48,822 nt of DNA from an uncultured Clostridia bacterium (GTDB taxonomy: Bacteria > Bacillota > Clostridia > Christensenellales > Aristaeellaceae), in contig CAMFCQ010000011.1 in the NCBI GenBank assembly GCA_945948915.1, positions 1 through 48,822 of the forward strand. The letters are read 5' to 3'. Below, in pieces: positions 34,231-42,472 of this stretch. The notes beneath the pieces are model-generated. The model had not been told where the DNA came from and did no database searches. It was given only the letters and a program-made list of their open reading frames with translations. The first letter of the stretch is position 1. Each line of letters opens with the position of its first letter. Both the position numbers and the translations under genes were made by a program.

Positions 34231-34269
34231 GCGATACGGGAGCGGCGTTTTGCGCCGCCCCCGTATCGC
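34231..34269 (-). other. Stem-loop between oppA and oppB
   Basis: GCGATACGGG pairs with CCCGTATCGC (10 bp), and inside GCGGCG pairs with CGCCGC. There is no T-run, so it is probably a partial terminator or an RNA end-stabiliser that leaves more oppA mRNA than oppBCDF mRNA. This is common after binding-protein genes. Confidence 0.7.
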
Positions 34270-34304
34270 AGAATTTGGTGCCGCGAAGGTTCAGATCATC
34301 GGGA

Positions 34305-36431
34305 TCAGAAGATACCGGTGCACTTGACCATATAGCCGGCGTAGTCGGGCAGGAAAGTATCCAGATAGGTCTGCGGATCGCCGTAGTCGGGGCCCCAGCC
34401 GGACACGTCGTACAGGTTGTAGTTGGCCTCATAGCCGTAATCGGTGTAGTAGCCGGCGTAGTACCACTCCTGAGAGGTCTGGCACTCGGTCTTGTTGACC
34501 TTCACCAGGCCGTTCAGGGACTCCTCAATGCTCATGCGGACAACCTCGCCGCGGTTGGCAAAGGAGGTGGAGGCGACATACACGGGCAGGTCGAGGTAGA
34601 TGGGATTTTCGGCGTCGATCACAACGCCCTCGGCGGCGAGCTCGGCGATGGCCAGCTCCAGCTCAGCCCTGGCGGCTTCCGGATTGTACCAGCCGTCAAA
34701 GCCGAAGGAAGCGCCCAGGCCGCCCTCAGCGTCGGGATCCCAAACCTTCACGGGGATTCCGTCGGCGTCCAGCTGGGCCTGCATCACGGCGCCGTAGAAG
34801 GTGCCGGCGGGGAAGGTGGTGTCCACGCCGTTGATGGCGATGGTCACGTCCTCAGTCAGCTGCACGAAGTTGCCCGGGGTGTAGGAGTTGATCAGGGAGG
34901 TCAGCTTGAGCTCCTCGCCGACGGACTGCGCGTTGTAGGTGGCGCGGTCAAGACCCATGGCGACAGCGCGGCGGAAATGCACGTTGCGCATGGCCTTCTG
35001 GGTGCGCGCAGCCTGCTCCTCGGTCTGCGGGGAAGCCACAGCGCCGTCGTTCACATTGGCGAAGGCGTTGCGGTTGATGTTCAGGAAGGTGCCGTAGGAG
35101 GTAGCGTCGGTGGAGGCGGTGTAGCCGTACTTCTCAAACATGCCGTCCTGCTTGGCAACCTCCAGGGCGGAGGCGTTCAGGCCGGTGCCGGAGATGACAT
35201 TGGCCTTCATGTCGTTGTAGCCCTTGAGCGCGTCGGAGCCATCGTTGAACTTCCAGCTGATGGTCTTGATGTTGATGGCGTCCTTGTTCCAGTAGTTCTC
35301 GTTGGCAGAGAACACGATGGTGTTTTCAGGGGTCAGGTTGGTGACCAGATACGGACCGCAGTAGGCGATGTGATCGGGATCCTTGCCGTACAGGTAGGTC
35401 TCGCTGTCGGGCGCGTAGTCGGCACCGAAGCCGCCGCCCTGGGACAGGAAGTACTCACGGTTCATGGGCGCGAACACGGAGTAGCTCAGCATGGTCATGA
35501 AATAGGGAGCCGGGGCTTCCAGGGTGTACTGCAGGGTGTAGGTATCCACAGCCTTCACGCCGACCTCGTTAAAGTCGGTGATGGCGCCGTCGATGTACGC
35601 CTGGGCATTCAGCAGGCCGCAGCCGCCGTCAGCGCCCACCAGGTACTCCAGGCCGCCCATGGCGTCGAGCATGTGGTTCATGCCGGCCACGAAGTCATCG
35701 GCGGTCACGTCGGCAACCTTACGGCCCTGGCTGTCCACCCAGATCACGCCCTCGCGGAGCTTGAAGGTGTACACGGTGCCGGTCTCGTCCACGGACCACT
35801 CGGTGGCCAGGGCGGGCTGCATCACGTTCTCCATGTCATACTCGATCAGGCCGTCGTAGGTGTTGACGATGGCCTCGTTGTCGGCCGCGCGGGAGGTGGC
35901 CAGGGTATCCCAGGTCTTGGGATCGGAGGAGTAGAGGCCGTAGCCGTACTCGGTGCTCAGGGTGTAGCCCTTGCCGAGCAGGTAGTCCTTCGCCCACTGC
36001 TCGTAGGTGCCGGTGCCCTTCAGCTCGGCATACTTGGCCTTCATCTCATCGCGCTCCTCGGTGGTGATGGGATTCTCGTTCACCACCAGGGCCTGATGGA
36101 AGCGGTAGCTGTCCAGGCCCCAGAGCACGGAGCTGATCGTGTAGGGCGCCACGCGGCTGATGGCGTAGTTGCCGCCCTTGGAGGTGCCGGGCTGATACAC
36201 GGCAGATTCCATCAGCTTGGCTTCCGCCACGGCCATCTGGGCATAACGAAGGGACAGGTTGGTCACCTCGTCGCGGCCGGCCATGTAGGTGTCGTAGAAC
36301 TCGCCCAGAGCCTGGGTGTAGAGTTCGGAAGAGGTAGCGCCGTAGGCTTCAACGTCGAAGTCTTCCGCAGCGGCGAAAGACATGCTCAGCGTCATAGCCA
36401 GGGCCAGGAACAAAGCAAGGAACTTCTTCAT
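34305..36431 (-). CDS. oppA: Oligopeptide-binding protein OppA (SBP family 5)
   Basis: 708 residues; ATG at 36431 with AGGGGG upstream. A signal peptide (1-22, ending AAA before EDFD) lacks the lipobox cysteine expected of Gram-positive binding proteins. The SBP_bac_5 fold is clear: EAIVNTYDGLIEYDMENVMQ, PALATEWSVDETGTVYTFKL, REGVIWVDSQGRKVADVTAD, DFVAGMNH, and later YCGPYLVTNL and HFRRAVAMGLDR. It binds peptides outside the membrane and delivers them to OppBC. It is larger than the usual 540-600 residues, with about 100 extra residues near the N-terminus. First gene of the operon. Confidence 0.93.
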   Translation of the reverse strand: MKKFLALFLALAMTLSMSFAAAEDFDVEAYGATSSELYTQALGEFYDTYMAGRDEVTNLSLRYAQMAVAEAKLMESAVYQPGTSKGGNYAISRVAPYTISSVLWGLDSYRFHQALVVNENPITTEERDEMKAKYAELKGTGTYEQWAKDYLLGKGYTLSTEYGYGLYSSDPKTWDTLATSRAADNEAIVNTYDGLIEYDMENVMQPALATEWSVDETGTVYTFKLREGVIWVDSQGRKVADVTADDFVAGMNHMLDAMGGLEYLVGADGGCGLLNAQAYIDGAITDFNEVGVKAVDTYTLQYTLEAPAPYFMTMLSYSVFAPMNREYFLSQGGGFGADYAPDSETYLYGKDPDHIAYCGPYLVTNLTPENTIVFSANENYWNKDAINIKTISWKFNDGSDALKGYNDMKANVISGTGLNASALEVAKQDGMFEKYGYTASTDATSYGTFLNINRNAFANVNDGAVASPQTEEQAARTQKAMRNVHFRRAVAMGLDRATYNAQSVGEELKLTSLINSYTPGNFVQLTEDVTIAINGVDTTFPAGTFYGAVMQAQLDADGIPVKVWDPDAEGGLGASFGFDGWYNPEAARAELELAIAELAAEGVVIDAENPIYLDLPVYVASTSFANRGEVVRMSIEESLNGLVKVNKTECQTSQEWYYAGYYTDYGYEANYNLYDVSGWGPDYGDPQTYLDTFLPDYAGYMVKCTGIF

Positions 36432-36484
36432 GATTTATTCCCCCTTTTTCATATTTCCGTCTGAAGACGGATTTTTGCCTATCC

Positions 36485-36513
36485 ATTATAGTATAGAATG
36501 CATGTCATTGCAA
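36485..36513 (-). promoter_or_regulatory. Sigma-A promoter of the opp operon
   Basis: Minus strand: TTGCAA (36513-36508), 17-bp spacer, TATAAT (36490-36485), 54 bp before oppA. A palindrome AAACGTTT (36512-36519) touches the -35 and could be a repressor site. Confidence 0.75.
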
Positions 36514-36517
36514 ACGT

Positions 36518-36556
36518 TTTTCAGGAATTCTGTATGTCTTTTGTCTTTTTTACAGG
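36518..36556 (-). promoter_or_regulatory. Two CCTGNAAA sites upstream of the oppA promoter
   Basis: CCTGTAAA (36556-36549) and CCTGAAAA (36525-36518), same orientation, 31 bp apart, about three helical turns. They share the core of the direct repeats in front of the sugar operon (39139-39193) and are candidate response-regulator sites. Inferred only. Confidence 0.35.
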
Positions 36557-36579
36557 TGCCCGGTGCGAATCCCGGGCAC
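36556..36579 (-). other. Hairpin after the response-regulator gene
   Basis: GTGCCCGG pairs with CCGGGCAC around an 8-nt loop. On the minus strand it is followed by an A-rich, not T-rich, stretch, so it would be a weak terminator at best and may let transcription run on into oppA. Confidence 0.45.
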
Positions 36580-36585
36580 GCGGGG

Positions 36586-37305
36586 TCAGGGCGCGTTTCT
36601 GTTTTTATAGTCCCGCGGCGAGATGCCGTAGAACCGCCGGAAGGCCTTGCTGAAGTAATCGGCGCTGCTGTAGCCGAGGCAGTCGGCAATGGTCTGCAGC
36701 GAGAGCTTTTTGTTTTGAAGCAGCTTGAGCGCATGCTCCATGCGGACCTGCTGGATGTACTCGTACACAGCGCAGCCATACTGCGCCCGGAAGATTCTGC
36801 TGACATATTCCCGGCTGAAATAGAACTTGTCCGCGATTTTGTCCAGATTGATGTCCTCGCTGTAATGCGCGTCGATATAGGCCCGGATCTCTGCGGCGAC
36901 GTCCGCGGGCAGGCGCGATTCTCTCGGACGCTGGGGCAGATGGGGGAGCGCCTTCCCCAGCGCGGCGAGCAGCTCGTCCACGTCGATGGGCTTGAGCAGA
37001 TAGTCAAGCACGTTGTAGCGGATGGCCGCGCGCGCAAAGTCGAAGGAATCATAGCCGCTGACGACGATGAACTGCGCGTCGGGAAAGCGCTCGGTGGCTT
37101 TGGACAGAAAGGTGACGCCGTCCATCATCGGCATGTTCATGTCAACAAAGACGATCGCGGGCTGAAGGCGCTCCATGAGCTCAAGCGCCTGGACGCCGTT
37201 GCAGGCGGACTGCGGCTCGCAAAGCCCCAGGGAGGCCCAGTCAACAAGCGAACGGATCGCCTGATGAACGGATTGCTCGTCGTCAATGATCAGCGTGTTG
37301 TGCAT
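36586..37305 (-). CDS. AraC-family response regulator (YesN type)
   Basis: 239 residues; ATG at 37305 with GGAGG upstream, overlapping the histidine kinase gene by 23 bp. The receiver domain has D8/D9, phospho-acceptor D55 (VFVDMNMPMMDG), VVSGYDSFDFA and LLKPID. A short linker leads to two helix-turn-helix motifs (DKIADKFYFSREYVSRIFRA and LQTIADCLGYSSADYFSKAF) ending in GISPRDYK. Such regulators usually activate nearby sugar ABC operons. It lies between the opp and sugar operons and could act on either. At 239 residues it is compact for YesN types, which often exceed 500. Confidence 0.94.
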   Translation of the reverse strand: MHNTLIIDDEQSVHQAIRSLVDWASLGLCEPQSACNGVQALELMERLQPAIVFVDMNMPMMDGVTFLSKATERFPDAQFIVVSGYDSFDFARAAIRYNVLDYLLKPIDVDELLAALGKALPHLPQRPRESRLPADVAAEIRAYIDAHYSEDINLDKIADKFYFSREYVSRIFRAQYGCAVYEYIQQVRMEHALKLLQNKKLSLQTIADCLGYSSADYFSKAFRRFYGISPRDYKNRNAP

Positions 37306-39040
37306 GAATGAGAACCTCCATCGGAATCAGAATGCGGATGCTCGTCAGGCGGCTGGGGGAGGAGACGCTGTCGATTTCGACGCATGCCTGCCCGTTGTAG
37401 AGCAGGCGCAGGCGCGAGGCCAGGTTGCTCAGGCCGATTTTCTGCATGAAGACCACGTTCTCGCTCTCAAAGATCCTGCGCAGCTCCAGCAGCTGCTCCT
37501 GCGGAATGCCTGCGCCGTCGTCCTGAACGCAGATCACGCTGATGCCGTTTTGAATCCTGCATTCGATGGACAGGCGGATGGTGTCAACCTCGCCCTTCAT
37601 GCCGTGAACGACGGAGTTTTCCACCAGCGACAGCAGCGACAGCTTCGGAAAGGATTTGTCAAGAAGCGCTTCGTCGGCGTACAGATCGTATTCCAGCCTG
37701 TCGCCAAAGCGCGCTTTTTGAATCGTCAGATACCGGCGCACATGGTCCAGCTCGCTGGCCAGATCGGCAAAGTTGCCGCCCTTGATCGTGTAGCGGAGCA
37801 TCGAGGAGAGCGTGGTGATCAGGCGATAGACCTTGGTGTCGCCTGCGAGGATGGCTTCGGTGGAGATGGCCTGCAGCGTGTTGAAGAGGAAATGCGGATT
37901 GGTCTGCGCCTGCAGCGCGGCAAGCTGCGCGGTGCGCTCGTTGAGCGAGGACAAATAGTTCTGATCGATGAGCGCGGAGATGTTGGCGATCATGCGGTTG
38001 GCCTCCTCGGACAATCCGGTCATTTCCAGGCTGCCCTGCAGGTCGGCGCGGCTGTGGAAGTTGCCAGAGCCGACCTCCTGCATGCGCTCGGCCAGTATCG
38101 ACAGGGGCTGCGTCAGCATGTGGATGAGCCCGAAGACCACCAGCGAAATCAGAATGACGGCGCACACGCCCATGATGGAGGTGACGATGAGCAGCTGGTG
38201 CAGCGCCGTGTTGATGACGGACATGGGCTTGAGGATGGCGATCGTCAGGCCGTATGCGCTCTTTGCGCCGGGAACGAGCAGATAGCGGACGCCGCCGGAG
38301 GTGACCGTGTTTCTTCCTTCGGCCACGGCGGCAATGGCCTCCTGTTCATGGCCGTTTCGTGTGTACGCGGCCCCGCCTTCGTCAAAGAGGCAGACCAGCT
38401 CGTCGTTGGCCTGATGGCGCGCAATGATGGCGTCAAGGTACGAGTTGTCCGCCAGAAAGCGGACGACGGCGAGCGGCGTGCTGTGCGGAGAGTTGATGAT
38501 CGTTCTTGTCACCTGCAGAAAGCCGGATTCGCTGGGCTGGATGGAGAGATAGGCGGGCGGGGCGGAGAATACGGCATGGTCTTCAAAGGTTTCCGGCGCG
38601 CGGTAGTCGATGCTGACGATTTTGCGCCGGGGGCTGTCCATGCGCAGGCTCAGGCTGTGCCGCAGCAGATGCAGCTCCATCCATTGCAGATCGCTCCGGC
38701 TGTAATACTGAGCGCGGAACGAGTTCTCGACCGTCGTCTGCTGCGCATAGGACACCGCATCCTTCTGCGTGAGGATGGACATGAAGGCGGAATCGTTTCT
38801 CAGCTGAAGGGAGAATGCGGCCAGCTCGTCGATATAGGCGTCCAGCTGCTGCGTCTCCAGTTCGAGCGTATGCTCGATGGATGTGGTCTCGTGGCGCACG
38901 TTGACGCGGTACTGCGACACATAATTATAGACGAGCTGCGCGGAAAACAGCGCGATGATCACCGCGCTGATGGCCAGACTCAGCTGCGTGCGGATGGAGG
39001 TTCTGTTTCGCCACGCGCGAAAACCCGATTTCAGTCCCAT
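37283..39040 (-). CDS. YesM-type sensor histidine kinase
   Basis: 585 residues from the ATG at 39040. An in-frame ATG at 39091 would sit at the predicted transcription start of the extended -10 promoter, leaving no leader, so the later start is preferred though its ribosome site is weak. Two membrane helices (about 16-36 and 280-305) bracket an external sensor domain (dCache-like). A HAMP domain follows, then the His_kinase motif QTNPHFLFNTLQAI with H383, and the HATPase_c domain (LVENSVVHG, DDGAGIP, IGLSNLASRLRLLY). It should sense a sugar or a binding protein outside and phosphorylate the overlapping response regulator. Confidence 0.92.
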   Translation of the reverse strand: MGLKSGFRAWRNRTSIRTQLSLAISAVIIALFSAQLVYNYVSQYRVNVRHETTSIEHTLELETQQLDAYIDELAAFSLQLRNDSAFMSILTQKDAVSYAQQTTVENSFRAQYYSRSDLQWMELHLLRHSLSLRMDSPRRKIVSIDYRAPETFEDHAVFSAPPAYLSIQPSESGFLQVTRTIINSPHSTPLAVVRFLADNSYLDAIIARHQANDELVCLFDEGGAAYTRNGHEQEAIAAVAEGRNTVTSGGVRYLLVPGAKSAYGLTIAILKPMSVINTALHQLLIVTSIMGVCAVILISLVVFGLIHMLTQPLSILAERMQEVGSGNFHSRADLQGSLEMTGLSEEANRMIANISALIDQNYLSSLNERTAQLAALQAQTNPHFLFNTLQAISTEAILAGDTKVYRLITTLSSMLRYTIKGGNFADLASELDHVRRYLTIQKARFGDRLEYDLYADEALLDKSFPKLSLLSLVENSVVHGMKGEVDTIRLSIECRIQNGISVICVQDDGAGIPQEQLLELRRIFESENVVFMQKIGLSNLASRLRLLYNGQACVEIDSVSSPSRLTSIRILIPMEVLIHAQHADH

Positions 39041-39098
39041 AGCTCCATGTCCCAACGTTTCTTCAATATAAATGTCCATACGCGGATTCATTGGCTAT

Positions 39099-39107
39099 AT
39101 TATAGCA
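39099..39107 (-). promoter_or_regulatory. Extended -10 promoter of the two-component system
   Basis: Minus strand TGCTATAAT (39107-39099). The -35 region (GTCTTT) is poor. The predicted transcript starts near 39092. Confidence 0.55.
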
Positions 39108-39138
39108 TATCCTTTGAGCAAAAAGACAGGTTGTGCCC

Positions 39139-39193
39139 AAAATATCCTGTAAAGGTCATAAAATAACCTGGAAAAAAACGGAAATATCTTATA
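39139..39193 (+). promoter_or_regulatory. 21-bp-spaced direct repeats and promoter of the sugar operon
   Basis: AAAATATCCTGTAAA (39139-39153) and AAAATAACCTGGAAA (39160-39174) match at 13 of 15 bases, exactly 21 bp apart; a degenerate third copy begins at 39181, again 21 bp on. Direct repeats two helical turns apart are the usual binding pattern of AraC-family activators. The second copy overlaps the -35 position of a promoter whose -10 is TATACT (39192-39197), as expected for activation. Confidence 0.6.
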
Positions 39194-39252
39194 TACTTTG
39201 AACAGAAGGGCACGGATCGCCCAAAGAAACAACCGGAAAAGGAGGAAAAACT

Positions 39253-40494
39253 ATGAAGAAACTGTTTTCCCTGATGCTCGCGGCGGCGATGCTGCTGATG
39301 CTGGCGGCGGCGCCTGCGATGGCGGACGGCGCGGAGATCAATATGTTTATCTCCAGCCCCGAGTATGCGGACGCGGTCAACGAGCTGATCGCGGCGTATA
39401 AGGAAGTCGCGCCCGACGTGACCATCAACTACGAGACCACCCAGAACGATTATCCGACGCTGCTTAAGACCCGCATCAACGCGGGCATGACCCCGGATAT
39501 CTTCTCCACCACCTCCGGCAAGGAGATCGGCGACTACATCGAGTATTCCTATAACTTTGCCGCCGAGCCGGCTGCCGCGGCGATGGATCCGGCCGTCACG
39601 AACATGATGAAGTACGGCGACGGCGAAGTCCACGGCTTCGCGCTCAAGGGCAATTACTTCGGCGTGGTCTACAACAAGGCAATCTTTGAGGAAGTCGGCA
39701 TCGAGTTCCCGAAGACGCTCAACGAGTTTGAGAAGGCCTGCGAGGCTATCGCGGCCGCCGGCTATCAGCCCGTGACCACCGGCTTTGCGGAGTGGTGGGT
39801 GTTCAAGCATGTCGCGCAGCACTTCATGAGCGCTGCCTGCGAGGATCCGGCCGCGATGATCGCCGCTTTCCAGGCCGGCGAGGCGCACATCAAGGATTAT
39901 CCGGTGCTCTATGACAACTTCTTCCGCTTCATCGACCTGGCCGTCAAGTACGGCGACAGCAAGCCGCTGGAGACCGACCTCGCGGGTGAGGATTCCGCGC
40001 TGGGCGTCGGCAAGGCGGCCATGATGCTGGGCCAGGGCGCGTGGGTTGAGGCTGACCTGCTGGCCATCGACGACACCCTGCAGATCGGCTTCGCCGGCTA
40101 TCCGGTGACCGACGATCCGGCTCAGAGCCAGGTCATCGGCGGCTCCGACCAGGCGCTGCGCATCAACAAGGATTCCGCGAATCTTCAGGCTGTTCTGGAT
40201 TTCGTGAACTGGTGGTACACCAGCGAGTACGGCCAGAGCTGGTTCTGCGACGTGGCTGGCGTCATCCCGCCGGTTTCCGGTGCGAAGGTGGCCGACATGC
40301 AGATCATCAAGCAGGGTGCTGAGCACGTTGCGGCCGAGGGCTCCGGCGCGCTGGCCATCTGCTACTCCTCCGACAGCTTCAACCAGGCGATGGGCGAGGC
40401 CATCCAGGCCTACATCGGCGGCAGCCTGACCAAGGACGAGTGCTGCGCGCAGATCGAGGCGAAGTGGGTTGAGCTCGACGGCTCCGGTGTGTAA
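39253..40494 (+). CDS. Sugar ABC transporter substrate-binding protein (SBP family 1)
   Basis: 413 residues; ATG at 39253 with AAAAGGAGG upstream. The signal peptide (1-24) ends AMA before DG and has no lipobox cysteine. The mature fold shows SBP_bac_1 features: NMFISSPEYADAVNELIAAY, KTRINAGMTPDIFST, VVYNKAIFEEVGIEFPKTLN, EFEKAC and later AMMLGQGAWVEADL. It should bind an oligosaccharide outside the cell and pass it to the two permeases that follow. A strong terminator-like hairpin after it probably raises its level over that of the permeases. Next to GH31 and GH127 genes, so the ligand may be a xylose/arabinose-containing oligosaccharide. Confidence 0.92.
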   Translation: MKKLFSLMLAAAMLLMLAAAPAMADGAEINMFISSPEYADAVNELIAAYKEVAPDVTINYETTQNDYPTLLKTRINAGMTPDIFSTTSGKEIGDYIEYSYNFAAEPAAAAMDPAVTNMMKYGDGEVHGFALKGNYFGVVYNKAIFEEVGIEFPKTLNEFEKACEAIAAAGYQPVTTGFAEWWVFKHVAQHFMSAACEDPAAMIAAFQAGEAHIKDYPVLYDNFFRFIDLAVKYGDSKPLETDLAGEDSALGVGKAAMMLGQGAWVEADLLAIDDTLQIGFAGYPVTDDPAQSQVIGGSDQALRINKDSANLQAVLDFVNWWYTSEYGQSWFCDVAGVIPPVSGAKVADMQIIKQGAEHVAAEGSGALAICYSSDSFNQAMGEAIQAYIGGSLTKDECCAQIEAKWVELDGSGV

Positions 40495-40528
40495 TCAGGC
40501 AAACTGATTGACGAGCAAGGCGCTGTAC

Positions 40529-40563
40529 GGCCGCGCCGTATTTCGATACGGCGCGGCCTTTTT
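40529..40563 (+). terminator. Strong intrinsic terminator between binding protein and permeases
   Basis: Perfect 13-bp stem GGCCGCGCCGTAT/ATACGGCGCGGCC with a TTCG loop, then TTTTT. Since no new promoter is obvious before the permeases, it probably works partially. Confidence 0.85.
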
Positions 40564-40704
40564 AAGCGACAGGAAAACGCGCAAAACGTGCAGCGTGCGC
40601 CGGGCAGACGGATTGTTTCATGCTGCTTGCAGGCGGGCGCGCACGACGTGCTGTTGAACGACTTCACTGATCCGATAACCAGGACACAGAAAGGAGGGAG
40701 CGTT

Positions 40705-41604
40705 ATGAAAAGAAAAGCCATGAGCCGGACTGAGCGCAAGGCGCTGGCGGATACGCTGGTCTTTACGCTGCCTGCGGTGGTCATGGTGATCCTTGCGATG
40801 TACATTCCGTTCGTCATGAGCGGCTACTATTCTCTGACGGAGTGGAACGGCATCTCGCGCAATCCCGTCTTTATCGGGCTGGAGAATTTCAAGACCATCT
40901 TTTCCTCCGGCTCTCCGGAATTCATTCGCGCGCTGATCTTCACCTTCAAGTATTCCGCGCTGTTCATCCTCTTCAGCAATGTGCTGGCGCTGGCGCTGGC
41001 CGTCGCGCTGACGCAGAGATTCCGCCTGGCCAATTTCCTGCGCGGCGTGTTCTTCGTGCCCTATATCATGTCCATGACGATCGTGGGCTTTATCTGGAAG
41101 TTCATCTTCACGCAGGGCTTTGAAAAGCTGTACGAGATTACCGGCTGGGGATTTTGGAATTACAGCTGGCTGGGCGACGGCGGTCTTGCGTTTTATTCGC
41201 TGGTGCTGGTGGGCGTGTGGCAGTCGCTGGGCTTTTACATCGTGCTGTACATCGCAGGCCTGCAGGCCATCCCCACGGATATCCTGGAGGCGGCGAGCAT
41301 TGACGGCGCCAGCGCCGGCAAACGGTTTTTCTCCGTGGTGCTGCCGATGCTCGGCCCGTCCATCACCACCTGCATCTTCATGTCGCTGACCAACTCGCTG
41401 AAGGTCTTTGACATCATCCTCGCCCTGACCAAGGGCGGCCCCGGCGGCGCGACCTATTCCGCCACGCTGGATATCTACCGCGAGGCGTTCCAGAACAACA
41501 ACTACGGCCTGGGCTCCGCGAAGGCGATTGTGTTCTTCGTGATCGTGCTGGTGCTCACGCAGGTTGTCCTCAGGTTCTTTGAGAGCAGGGAGGTGGAGCA
41601 GTAA
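40705..41604 (+). CDS. Sugar ABC transporter permease (MalF/UgpA type)
   Basis: 299 residues; ATG at 40705 with AAAGGAGG upstream; a longer in-frame reading runs into the terminator and is rejected. Six membrane helices; the family start (LPAVVMVILAMYIPFVMSGY, SLTEWNG) and the EAA loop (EAASIDGASAGKRFFSVVLP) are present, with LTKGGPGGAT near the end. It forms one half of the import channel. The second permease starts at its stop codon (TAATG). Confidence 0.94.
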   Translation: MKRKAMSRTERKALADTLVFTLPAVVMVILAMYIPFVMSGYYSLTEWNGISRNPVFIGLENFKTIFSSGSPEFIRALIFTFKYSALFILFSNVLALALAVALTQRFRLANFLRGVFFVPYIMSMTIVGFIWKFIFTQGFEKLYEITGWGFWNYSWLGDGGLAFYSLVLVGVWQSLGFYIVLYIAGLQAIPTDILEAASIDGASAGKRFFSVVLPMLGPSITTCIFMSLTNSLKVFDIILALTKGGPGGATYSATLDIYREAFQNNNYGLGSAKAIVFFVIVLVLTQVVLRFFESREVEQ

Positions 41605-42443
41605 TGAACACCAGGACGCGCAAAAAGCTCGGCCATATCGCGTTCGTCTGCGTGATCACGCTGCTGGCCGCTCTGTACATCTATCCCATCTACCTGATGG
41701 TGATCAACTCGATGAAGCCCTTCAAGGAAGTGCTCACCAATGTGCTGGGCCTGCCGACCAAGCTTGCATTGGAAAACTACGCGTATGTGATTGAGAAGAT
41801 GGACTACTTCCGTCTGTTCTTGAACAACGTGGTCATCACGATCATCGGCATTGCGGGTATTGTGGTGTTCTCCTCCATGGCGGCCTATGTTCTTGACCGC
41901 CGTCAGACGAAGTGCACCCGGCTGATTCACACGCTGATCATCACGCCGATGCTGATCCCCTTCCAGACGATCATGATCACGCTGCTCAAGTTCATGAACA
42001 CCATCCACCTCAACGGTACGACCTGGGGCCTGGGCATCCAGTACTGGGGCTTCGGCATCCCGATGGCGACGTTTATCTACTTCAATTTCATGAAGTCCAT
42101 CCCGCGCGAGATCGATGAGAGCGCCATGATCGACAGCGCAACGACCTTCCAGACCTACGGCATGATCATCTTCCCGCTGCTCAAGACGGTGACCGCAACC
42201 GTGGTGGTGCTGGACGTGATGTGGATCTGGAATGACTTCCTGCTGCCACTGCTGATGGTCAACAGCTCGCCGTCCTCCAAGACGCTGGTGCTGGCGGCCT
42301 ACAATTTCGTCGGCTCACTCAATACCAAATGGCATTACGCCCTGGCCGCCATGGTGCTGGCGGTGCTACCCTCCGTGGTCGTCTTCATTCTGCTGCAGCG
42401 CTATATCGTTGAGGGCGTTGTCGCAGGCGCGGTCAAGGGCTGA
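41604..42443 (+). CDS. Sugar ABC transporter permease (MalG/UgpE type)
   Basis: 279 residues; ATG at 41604 overlapping the previous stop, with GGGAGGTGG upstream. Six helices; typical pieces are YPIYLMVINSMKPFKEV, the EAA loop (EIDESAMIDSATTFQTYGMI), DVMWIWNDFLLPLLMV and the final QRYIVEGVVAGAVKG. Forms the channel with the preceding permease. No ATPase gene is present in the operon, so a shared MsmX/MsiK-type ATPase encoded elsewhere probably drives it. Confidence 0.94.
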   Translation: MNTRTRKKLGHIAFVCVITLLAALYIYPIYLMVINSMKPFKEVLTNVLGLPTKLALENYAYVIEKMDYFRLFLNNVVITIIGIAGIVVFSSMAAYVLDRRQTKCTRLIHTLIITPMLIPFQTIMITLLKFMNTIHLNGTTWGLGIQYWGFGIPMATFIYFNFMKSIPREIDESAMIDSATTFQTYGMIIFPLLKTVTATVVVLDVMWIWNDFLLPLLMVNSSPSSKTLVLAAYNFVGSLNTKWHYALAAMVLAVLPSVVVFILLQRYIVEGVVAGAVKG

Positions 42444-42472
42444 TCAACAATGCATGTAAAGGAGAAGAGACT

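Noticed and set aside
28555-36464. Very long plus-strand frames opposite the opp genes
   Set aside because: Same antisense artefact: His/Gly/Val/Arg-rich with no domain, opposite clear transporter genes.
36505-36526. CcpA cre site near the oppA promoter
   Set aside because: TGAAAAACG has one base too many between TG and CG for the cre consensus; only the short AAACGTTT palindrome remains.
36556-36579. A T-arm-like GGTGCGAATCCCG considered as part of a tRNA
   Set aside because: No acceptor, D or anticodon arms fit around it; it is a simple hairpin.
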